The position numbers and the translations under genes were made by a program. Shown here piece after piece: positions 24,801 to 36,800 of a DNA stretch of 64,000 nt; within the stretch, counting starts at the first letter, position 1; the number at the start of each line of letters is the position of its first letter. Location of the stretch: NCBI GenBank assembly GCA_019095985.1, contig CM032661.1:13554885-13618884 (forward strand), written 5' to 3'. The notes under the pieces were generated by a model. It was not told where the DNA came from. It was given only the letters and a program-made list of their open reading frames with translations, and searched no databases. The DNA is from Streblospio benedicti (Eukaryota; Annelida; Polychaeta; Spionida; Spionidae).

Positions 24801-27800
24801 TATTTGGATACCCCAGTAAATATTCTATCCTTTTCAATGTCCCATAATATCATCATCTCTTGATGACTACATGTCTAGAAGACAATTTCATCATCACACC
24901 ACACCCAAGACTTTAAAATTACGCTGCCTGGGTTCAGTTTGGTGCTGTTTATGTTTATTTTTGCTCTCCAATTGCTATGTCTCAGGGCTTTTGAGCATCT
25001 AGGAAATACAATACATGTAATTATTAAGGGGAATAGGTCATTGCTTCAGGTTATTTCTAACATGTGGTTGGTTGTCCTTTTAATGTACCCATATATATAT
25101 TTTTCCAATGAAAACAAAACAATATCCTCTTACATGTATTTACTGGTATGATGTACTTGTCAAGAGTAACAAAGAATCTAAAACAGTTACCTGTAAAAAA
25201 TGCAGCATAAAAATGGAGAATAGTAAAGAACTATCACTGTTTACATCCAAATAAGTTATTTGGTTATCATATTTTGTCCCATATATACAAGTTCATAAAT
25301 ATGTGAAGTCACAATTTCCCCTCAAGCTAATAAGTACACTTTTTACTTCACTACAGTTGTTGTATGAGTTACAGAAATGAGTTTAAAACATAAGCCTCCT
25401 TTAATAGTTAAATCCTTATTCAATGACCATATGAAAATAAAATGAACATAATGGTAATTGTAATTGATGCCTTCATCTTATACTGTGAAAGAAACGACAA
25501 CATATATACACTTTTAGCCTTTAGATCTTGCAAGTTAAGACTGATGAGATTAGGTATCTTTTTAGACACTAATACACCCACAAAGCACTACATTCTAAAA
25601 GATGTCTGCAGTCTGCGCGGAAAATACCATGTCAGTCATGTCTACATATTATGACTCAACATGAACATGTTATAGTTATATTAGTCATTTGAATTGCAAT
25701 TAAATTGTTCCTTAATTGTCTTTTTCAATTGGCTCAAATCTAGCTGTAAAACTCCTTAAAACAGAAGCTTCATAGCATATCTTGTAGCCTGTTATTTCCT
25801 TTCTTTTGTCCCACACAAGTTTCACTGCTTCTGCAATGAATTCCATGTGACTGTTTGTGTAGACCCTTCTAGGTAAAGCCAACCGAACAAGCTCTAGATT
25901 CGGGATCAAATTTTTGCCTGTTACTGGGTCACGACCTTTAGACAATGTGCCAGACTCAAAACTTCTTATACCACCCTCAAGATACAGATGAACCTGGAAA
26001 GCAACACTAGGAAATTCTTCCTGGTCGATGTGTGGCAGAAACTTTTTAATATCAATATAGATTGCATGTCCTCCAGGAGGCCATACTACAGGTATGCCCA
26101 GAGCTTTCAATTTTTCACCCAGAAAACGCACTTGTGTTATCCTAGAACATAAATAGCCTTCATCAGTGCCTTCATACAATCCTTCAGCAATGCATTCCAT
26201 ATCTCGGCCTGACATTCCTCCATAGGTAACAAAGCCTTCATAAAGAACACCATATGTTTTGCAAGCTTCATACAACTTCTCATCTCTAAGTGCGAGAAAG
26301 CCACCAATGTTGACAATAGCATCTTTCTTGGACGACATGGTCATCATATCAAAGCACTGAGCCTGTAATCGAACAATCTCCCTTATCGTGAGTGATTCCA
26401 TGCCCTGTTCTCTCTGCTTTACGAAATAAGCGTTCTCAAAGAACCTCGCACCATCGACACAAACAGGAACGCTGAAGCGGTTACAAAGATCCTTGACCGC
26501 TCTCATGTTTGCAATGGACACTGGTTGACCACCACCAGAGTTGCACGTTATCGTCATAACAACGAATGGGATGTTGTCATGATTCTGCTCCAGCTGCTGC
26601 TTCAGCTTATCCAGGTCCATGTTGCCTTTGAAAGGGTGATTGCTGCCAGTATCTGCTGCTTCATCAATAATGCAATCGACACTAATTCCATGGTTGTTCT
26701 CCACGTGAGCTTTGGTTGTGTCAAACAGGATGTTTCCTGGGATAATGTTGCCCGGTTTGACCAACGCCGAATGCAAAATGTTCTCAGCACCTCTCCCTTG
26801 GTGACAAGGGATCATGTACTTGAAACCGAGTATGTCACGCACCGCAGATTCCAGCCGATAGAAGCTCTGAGAACCGGCGTATGCTTCATCTCCACGCATG
26901 AGTGCACTCCACTGGTTGGCAGACATCGCACCATTGCCGGAGTCTGTTAGTAAATCTATGAATACCTGGTCGGCATGCAGAAGAAAAACGTTATAACCAG
27001 CTTCAGCGATATTGATTTCGCGCTCTTCTCTGGTTGGCAGATGGATTGGTTCAACCATCTTCACTTTCCAATTCTCCATGGACATTTCCTTTATTCGCTC
27101 ATCCATTCTTATAGTGTCAGTGATGAATTTCAATGTTCTCTAGATCTAAAAGTACAGTATAGATGGTTGGATCACCATTAGTTATTTCAAATATGTCCTT
27201 CAAATATACTAGTCTTAATGCAAACTACTATTTACTGTATCCAATTTCTTATATATATCCAGACTGTCCTCTGTGCTACAATCCAAAATGAAATCTAATA
27301 AGCATTTGAATGACTATATATACAGAGCTATCAAGTCATGTGCATTATATTCTAGTATTTTCTACAAACAACTAACATGAAAACACATGACACAAGTGAC
27401 CCACTTTTTGCCAATCAATGAGAGCATTGACTTTGTCAACATGTTTACAATGTACATGTACATCAATCATATCACTATTTTAACTATCACAGTAAAAACA
27501 AAACAAAAAAACTGATTCTTGATTTATGAAATAAATTTCTTGTTCCCTAAATTTAATATCTTGTCCCCTAAACTTAATATATACAGCAAGGTGTTTCTGC
27601 TAAATTTAAAGCATTTTCCATTACAGATCTACAATGCAGTAAAACTTCTAATAAGAGACTATTCTCACTGTTCCAACCCTTCATAAAGATTAGGGCATCA
27701 TCTCCAAAACTATTCAATGTACTTGAGTGACATTTTGCCGTATCAGTCTACAAAAGGGGTTTTCCAATACAGCTCTAAATGTCCCCTATAGGCTCTATAG

Positions 27801-30800
27801 TAAAACTAGATCTAAAGTACTCAGAGAGCACATCATCGCTAGAACAACGTTGACTCATGGGCAATAAAGCTGTTTACTTTTCAATCAAAGCAGAAAAAAG
27901 TTTTATTTGGTGTGTGATTCAACCTACATCTATATTCTTAGCAAGTCAAGTCAAGTCAAAAATTGTTTATTATACTGATATGTGGCAAAATGCAAGCATA
28001 GACTTGATGGTGCTTTCTAAACATGGCTGAAGTTAATATCTATTGCCCACGAGTCAACATTAATCTGGTGATGTGCTCTCTGAGGACTTTTAATCTAATA
28101 TAACCAGTATGCCAATTTAATGGTCATGTTTCAAACAGTATTGAAACTATAGTGGGAAAAAATTAACCCTTTGCCGGATCGGAAAGGCATTTATGCCAAA
28201 ATTAAAACATAGCGTTCAAAAGATTTAACTCGCATTTAAATATCGAAAAATGAGCCTAAAACATAGCTTCTTCTTTGTAACTATCAAAGCCGTTTGTCAC
28301 ATGCATCATACAAGGCCACGTGGTGACTCAAAATCGCCAACTCCATTCATTAGTCTTCACAATATTTCGATATAACCACTTTTTTGTAGCAAATAACATA
28401 ATTAATTTAAAGAAGACATACTTATAGGCGAAACACCGTTTTGAACCCTACTTTGCCCTCAAAATATAATAATATTTAGTTATAAACACCCATCGGTCTT
28501 AGTATCAAACAATCGGCCGTCCATTTTGCTATCTGTTTATAAACATCTCATTAGCATGCGGTGAACCCTGACCTCACAAAAATAATTTATTCCTTCATTA
28601 TATTTCGTGTGTTTACGCCCATTTCTGAGGCTGTAGCCTGTGCCAACAGCGTTTAACAAGCATAGCAGCATTGCAAAACACGCATGTTGGGGCAAGGCTA
28701 CTGTTTCAGCCAATCACAAGCGTTTCCGAAGACAAAATTGACAGCTAACATGGTGGTAAGCATAGGCTGAAAATATTTCTCTGTAAAATGTCGATTTTAA
28801 CAATAATGATGAAATGGAAGCATTTATAAAATCCACCACTGTTTGGCGGATACGATGTCGAAGCATCGTCATCTTTCTCTGGCGCATGTCTAGCCTGTGC
28901 ATTACGTCACAGCGGGAGATTTGAAACAATGTCAAGTGCGACACGAAAAATTAGCAAGCCGGTAAGAAGCATCAAGAAAATCCTTAGTTTTGTGAATTAA
29001 AATTGGTTCTGATAATAATTTCTTTTGTTCCATAACGTCTAGCATGCCTTTCTGCGTTGATGGATAGGTTACATGTCACAAAACGCCTTGCTTTCATGCC
29101 ATAACATCGGATCACCTCGGGCTGTCAAATTACACTGTTTTGAATCGAGAGATAAAACATCGGATGGCTTCGATGACCATTTCATTAAAAATGCAAAATA
29201 TTATGAGCTCGAAGTGTGAAAATAAGAATCTGCATCGCATTTCATATCTCCTGTGTAAATATAATACTATTTAGACTCTTCAGTAAACCTGCAGAATTCG
29301 CAGTATCTGCGACAATAAAATCTTAAAATCAATGACTTCATGCAGCAGCAAATCAAAGAGTTAAGATATAGAGAACAACAACTTTTGGGCAATTATATAT
29401 ACTGAAACAATATATACTCGCTAGAACAATGTTGACTTATGGGCAATGAAGATGTTAACTAAAATGTTTTGGAAATCATGATTAAAAGCACACTATTACA
29501 ATATACCTGGTATTCAAATAATACTAATAAGAATGATCATGCAGCAAAATGAGAGGGAATAGATATTGATCTGTAATCGTGAAGGTCGAAAATGAGACAG
29601 GTCAAGAAGGCCATCACAATCAGAAGAACACTAGAGAACATGAACAGGGATCAAGGCGCCTATCAACTGTTCCTCGTATGTGACGGCCTCTTGGAAGGCA
29701 CGGACCGCCCACAGGGGCGGCCCATCTCCGAAGTCGTAGGAACTTCCCATGACGTCACATTATGCAACACCTTAGTCTAAAAATGTCTTGATAGAAAATT
29801 TCGATGTGTAAGTTTAAACTGCTGGATTTATCATAAATGAGTATTTAATACTAGTTATTTTAGTTTTTAAAAGCTGTAGTTACTGCATAAAAATGATAAT
29901 GTGAGTTTGATAAAGGATTATTTCTGTAAGTCGAGAGAAACTAAATTCATTAGAAAATGGGATGCATTCAGACATTCATCAGGGTACGAAATAAGGACTA
30001 TTTGCCTCTACTGTTCCAGGTTGGTTAATTTCAAAGGTTCACGATGGTGGACAAACTTTTTAGGGATTATGGTGCACAATTTTTTGTCAGGGCCTGCAAC
30101 TTTCATAGTTGCTAGCCCTGTCATCTGTCTAATAAATTCACTTGAGTTTCTTATTTCGCATAACCCTTAAAAACACATATGACAACAAAAACTTTACATC
30201 TACCCTCAAAAACTTTCCTATGCACCCTCAGAAGACTCACATGCAGCTCCATGCCAAACTTACATTTAGGTATATAAATCACCAATCTGAATGCACCACT
30301 TGCCCGTAGCACAGAACTGCTCAATGCAGCAAGTGAAAAAGTTCAAAAAGTCTAAATGAAGACGTAAAAGTGCCGAGAATATGGACAATCATTTGTGAGA
30401 GTAGAGACCACTCTGAGCAAAAATTGATGTTAACTATTCAACTTACAGAAACACCACCAAGTAATCTTTAATTTGAAGTTCTAAAATAGAAACATTACAA
30501 AAGCATTCATCTGATAGTACGGATAAATGATTTTGCACTAACAAGATAAATTTTTACACATTTTTATACCGGCAACTTTGTAAAGAACCTAACTAATTAT
30601 TTTTAAGATGCACGGAATGAGATATACAGAATGATTCCGTTATAAAAATTGACACATTGAGATAAACATTAAAGTTTACATTTCACATAATTTCTCGGGT
30701 CTAAAGGATACATATTTCGATAGGAATTACTACACTTATGAAAAAGAAAGTTAAAAAGAAACAAGAAGAAATTGGATAAAGATTGTCACTTTTATCAAAA

Positions 30801-33800
30801 CGGAATACATGAGCTTGTATCTAGATGATTTTCTCCACGTAAGTTTAACACTCAATTACCTGTTTTAAGATACGTGAAAATTAATGATTCTGTGTACAAT
30901 TTATCAAATGAAGAACATGTTAACACTGTGTGTTCCTAATAAAAAAAAAAGTTAAGATTAAGGTATCTCCCTTTCATCTTTCATGCTTCATACCTTCAGA
31001 TATAATTTCAAAGCTATTTATATTACTGATTCTGTGTGAAAAGTAAGTGAACTGTTAATAGACGAATGTACCAAACAAACCACAATTAAAAATAAGACAT
31101 TCTGAAGATATACGTTATTTTGTCAACATGATTAAATAAGAATCATTTTGCTTCAACAATCCGGATATACATAAGTTATTAAGATGGTGTTCTTTTAACA
31201 CATAAAAATTAAAAAGTTAATAATACACAATATACACATAATATTACATCTATAAATATATGTAATTATCTATTATTTAATTGCTGTATAGTAGATTATA
31301 CAGTATGTAAAAACTCCATGGCTGAGACAGCTGATACTGTATTGGATATTTTAGAAAAATAAGTTTCTGTCAAATTGGAATTATCATGATCAACAGGTAC
31401 ATACAAGTTTGATTTCTATTTCTATTCTAGTAAGGAAAAAGAAAAGAAAATGAAAGCATCTTAATAGTTATTGTCATTAGTTATTATTCTATCTAAATAC
31501 AAAATAAATGAACCAGAAATCAAGATGAGAGGTTCAACGGAACGAGCAACCCTTTCGAAAAGTCATCTATAGTAAATGTGTATGTCTGTTTCTATTAACA
31601 TAGACATGATTTTGTCACATGACGTTCCATGCATCAAAATGCTTACGTTGTTGTTTTGGAGCGTTCCAGTGATTTACTGTTAAAATACGACAAAACACAT
31701 GATCAAGAATTTTTCCCTAGGAGGTACATGTCTAGTGTATTTAATAAAGAAATACAACAATAGTAATAGAATAAATGGCTTTTCAGTTTTATCTGCTGCT
31801 CATCTAACAGAACAATTATAGAATTCACTACCAAATATATTCATTTATATCTTAATTAGAAGTGATAAGGTTTTATGGTGTGATGAGGTAAGGCACTATT
31901 TTTTCATAATCATGCTTCCACTGCTGTTGTTTGTGAAAGGTTGACCAGTCAACAGGTAAATGGGATGATGGGTTGACGGGTCAAAAGGTTGACAGGTTGA
32001 CGTGTCGATGGGTCAACGGAAGGACTAGTTAGTTCACACAGGGCCCGTAGGTTACACACATCATGTACGTTTTAAAAAAAAAAATACATACCATCGAAAT
32101 AAGTACTAATAATATTACTACCATGAACACAATTGTTTTCCCGTTGCCAAAGAGTAAAAAGAAAATTTCTACTAAGATTAAATGTAAATAAACAAGTTCA
32201 AATCACATATTATTGCCACCTTCGGGTTGTGTGTGAATACGTTATTTCATAACAAAATGGACCAAATTTTTAATGAATCATAAAAGTAGTGTTTATCTTA
32301 AGACAATAATAAGTAGCTTCATTTTGACACGTATAATACTTTTGTTGGTTCATTAATAGCTGTGCTACGATGGTTTAAACAAAAAAATATACGGGAAGTG
32401 TGTAAAGTTCTCTAGGCATTGGACATTTTATGAAGTTTAACAATAAAGCTTAGTATTTTCCATAAATAGAACTCATTTTTTTAAATACTTTATTTACTTT
32501 AATGTTTAAACTAAACTAGTCTTAATGTGACATACAGCTCAATTATATCACTACAAATGTTCTTATGTCAAATCAAATAATAATATTCATTTAGAATGCA
32601 TCACAATACGATACACGTTGAGTAACATTGATTAAATGTGCAGCATAAAACGTGACACTTGCAAGGGTGTACATTGTTCGCTTTACGTACACAGAGCATA
32701 ACTGGCTCTGCTGGATCTGTCTACCTGTCGACTTGTCAACCTGTCAACCTCGGTATTCATATGTAATATTGCCGGACTACTTTTGGTAGTGAATTCTATA
32801 ATTCAGCCCATCTAACTTTCCATTATTTACACCAGAGTCATCGTGGCACAGTTTCAACTCCCTAGAGAGTGTACAGTGGGAGCTGGAGCTATGGTGGCGC
32901 TTCACTACTAATCATTTACATATATGCTTGCACCGCCAAATCTGTACCTATTTAACATGTAAGTGCTATGAAGCAGTGTACATATGGTTATAAGAGGGTT
33001 TGCTCACCATCCACAGATCTAACCGGAACTCAAACTCAATCTTCTAATCACAAATCCCACTCCCTAATTACTCTGCCATTACTCATATACAAAGCCATAT
33101 TTTTTTTCGTCTCTGAAAATATGGATTTAGGTGTCTTATGAATTACATTTCTTTTATTACTATTTGTTCAAAACTATAGTTAAAAGCTATTATCTACCAT
33201 TTTCGCCATTCGCCATTTCGCCATTCTACCATTAATATACATCACAAATCTTTATATCACAAATCTTGTATATTATCTACCAATATTGACACTCCATAGA
33301 ACGCACTGTAGGTGCTAAAGATGAGCACTGATACAAATAATCTTTTAAGTTGAATACATTAACTTCATACAAAAGAGCTAAATTGCATGATTTCTGTTGG
33401 TGACTAAGAATGACATCCACATGAACTCTCGAATGTATTTGCTTATGAAGAGTTTATTTTTTTACGTAATATTACTAAGTTTGTGATCACGAAGATAAGA
33501 ACTAACAGCCGCATGTGGTTTAACCTTTATCATCAACAATCCAGCCATGGGTGTTTAGGTGCTGATGGACCTTTTATGGCATTTAAACACCTACAACGTG
33601 TGTGAATAAGTTTCACATTTAAAAAAAAAGTTTCACATTTAATTTTCGTGTATTGTGCTGCGTTCCATTGACTTGGTGAAGTCGGTAGTCACTGTGTACA
33701 TCGGCGGTACTTTCCGTTCTTTTGCGGTATTAATCAAAAGCTGCACCGCAAGTGCGGCGGTTAGATAGTGACGTCACAAGATGGCTACCAGTATGGAAAA

Positions 33801-36800
33801 ACCGGCAATGAAAGATAATACTATTTGATTAAATAGACATATATATACAGCATGATATGTTACATCAAAACAATGTAAACAAAGCCCATTACAAATAAAA
33901 CGCAACATTTATCAATAATGTCCATACTTAATAGGAAGTGCAGATAATATGCGCATGCGTAATAGTCTCTTGAAAAGAACACCACCGCTGTGGTAATCAC
34001 CGTGAGTTCCCGACGGTGTACAACGTTTTCACCTCGGTAATGGAACGCAGCATAAAGCGCACCTTTCATAATATAATTTATGTTATGACATATTTGCATT
34101 TGCTCAGAGATGAGCTTGCTCAACATCTACTCTCAGCCCCAATACGTGGTCCCTATGATCAAGTTTGCAATTTACATGCCACTTTGTTCAACCACAAGCA
34201 TCTTTTAGTTTTCGTTATGTATCATCATCAAAATTCTCAACGTTATGTCGAAATATTTATGTTGTTTTCATACTCACTGGGGAGTACCTGATTTTCTTTT
34301 ACAATCATCTGGGTGCAAATGAATCCGATTAGACGTGGGATTCTACCAGTAAAAACAAAATTGATACACACTGGCTGATGTCATTTCAGGCTTCTCATTA
34401 CTTGCCAAGTTCTACATTTACTCAAATGGATCTTACATTTTCCATTCTAGTTGTTCAGTGGTCCCAAAGTTAACCATTTTGAACAGCTGTCACACATGCT
34501 AATTTTTTGCAATAAAACTATGCATAATCTATGTGCATAGAATGACAATTCGGGCTAAGACCTCTGGTAGCAGCTATCACATACAACTGGCAGAGTTGGA
34601 AGACAGTTAGTTTCACTCAAAATGTTGTACGGTTGTCCCTGGTAGTCTGAATACATTGCACTTAAATCTTTTTGTTTCCTTAAAAATGAAAGCAACAAAA
34701 TTTTGATATATAGAATTATCAGAATCTCTACTGTATGGTCAAAGGAGTTGAGAACGAAGAGAAGGTGAGAACGAACTTGCGCTATAATGGATCTAGAGTA
34801 CTTGAGGAGAGTTTACCTGAACAGCCAATAAAACTGAAAGCCAAATATAAAAACTCAAGAGATTTACACTTAGATAGGCATATACATGAGTAATCTAATG
34901 AATTAAATTAGTTATTGTTTGCTTTATTTCTTTCACTTTGTACCTCTTTATAGTTTTATGCTTATCTTTTGAACATCTGTTTGACAGTCCACAAATGCGA
35001 TGTTCTACTCAGGGAACAAGTGTCCGGCAATGAGTTTCTTTAACACCCTGTGGTAAAATGCCATATTGTGCTGTATAAAAGACAAATTGATTTGATCAAT
35101 TTTGAGTCAAAATTAATAAAATAAACAACACATATCACTGACACAACATTGTGTTTTCAACTTTTGGTGCATGTTATTCATGTTTTACAGTTTGAAAGCT
35201 ATTAAAAGTAAAAATCAAACTGGAATTTTGTACACGAGGAGTTGCATGTCTGAAAATCCATTATTTTTGTCTCTCTTCGAATTGGTGCTCTTCATTTTTT
35301 AATTGTAATGCAAGAACGAGTGACCAACGTGAACAGATGAAAGAAATTCAAGTTCATATGAACACAATAAAAATCATTTCCACCTATATCAAACATTTGT
35401 TAGAAAGGTAGTACCCGGTAAAATTAAAAAAGTGCAGGATATCGGCATCGGCTCAAACACACATGAAAATAAAATTTTCTGCCTTATATTTTCAGTGATT
35501 CTTAGTAGCTTTTTTCAATTAAGTTCATTACAATGTATTTTATGAGGAATGCAATGCAGAGTATGTCAGTTTCTGCAGGTTAGATATGCTTTTAGGACAT
35601 TAGTACATTCCATGTTCATATCTTACATGTGGGTGAAAAACGGACATGGCTTTGTAATCTATCATGTCAGTTTATCCCTTACTGCCTTAGCTTTATAATA
35701 ATACACTGATGAGTTTACATTGAGTTACTTACCAGTATATCGAGCATGTACCCTAGAAAATCTGTTTTAGGAGTGTTGCTTATTGTTGCAGTTGGTAAAT
35801 GTTGAAAGGGATCTAACCGTCTATATTTGCGAATTTCAATCACATAAAAATTCAAGTCCCACTATCAACATGAGGGATTTGGAACAGAGATTTGAAGTGT
35901 TCGACAGAATGTCTTCGAGACCTTCACACCCACTGAAACAATCCTGTGTTTCTATCTTGTTACCCTTTACCAGGGATAGACAACCCCAAGACCCCTCTCT
36001 AGGTTGTAAATATCTCAAAGGGAATATGTGATCACATGGAAAAATACGTTGGTTTCTACTGTTAAATAATTCTTTTTTTTTCAACAAAGCCATGAACCAT
36101 GTTAACGATAGTTAAGTACAAGCTCTGAAAGAAAAAGACTGTTGACAAAGCTATATCGGTATAGATAACACTGCCGGACTACAGCATCAAGTGCTATAGC
36201 CAGTGAGAACTTTTATACAACAAAAACAGAAGATTCGGTCCGTGAGAGAAGAATAATCAATTCTCCAATGGCGGCAACCGCATTTAAGTACATTAAACTC
36301 ATGCTAGAAAATAGTCTCATACAGTGAAATACAGTACAAGGTCTAATTATACTACAACTGTCAAAGAGACCCGTTCTTCATAGTCCCAAACTTTCATATT
36401 GAGATTTCTATGAACCTCCCTGAAGAGGCCACTTATGTATTCAGACCACAAAGGCTAGCCTCAGGGTGGTCTTATTAAAGGTTATACTGTCCCAATTTCA
36501 GAACATTTGAAATTCAAAATATTTAACCGAACATATCTCATGACTTTGTATGTATTTATTACTTAAATCTCCCATGGGCATGTAAGTATTGTAGAAGCTC
36601 ATTTCATGTGACATAACATACATGTACATTGTATAGCCCTCCATGTTTATTTCAAATCTTTTTTATACTTCTCTCTCTCTCACACGGCTTTTTAGCAAGC
36701 ATATTTCTACTAACGATAGATATAGCTGAAGACAGGTTTTACAACCCTAAGCTTCCATTTAACTATATCAAGTGGCCCTGGCGGGGCTCAAACTCACGAC

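Noticed and set aside
26525-26950. 141-codon plus-strand frame opposite the lyase
   Set aside because: Antisense shadow of the lyase coding sequence.
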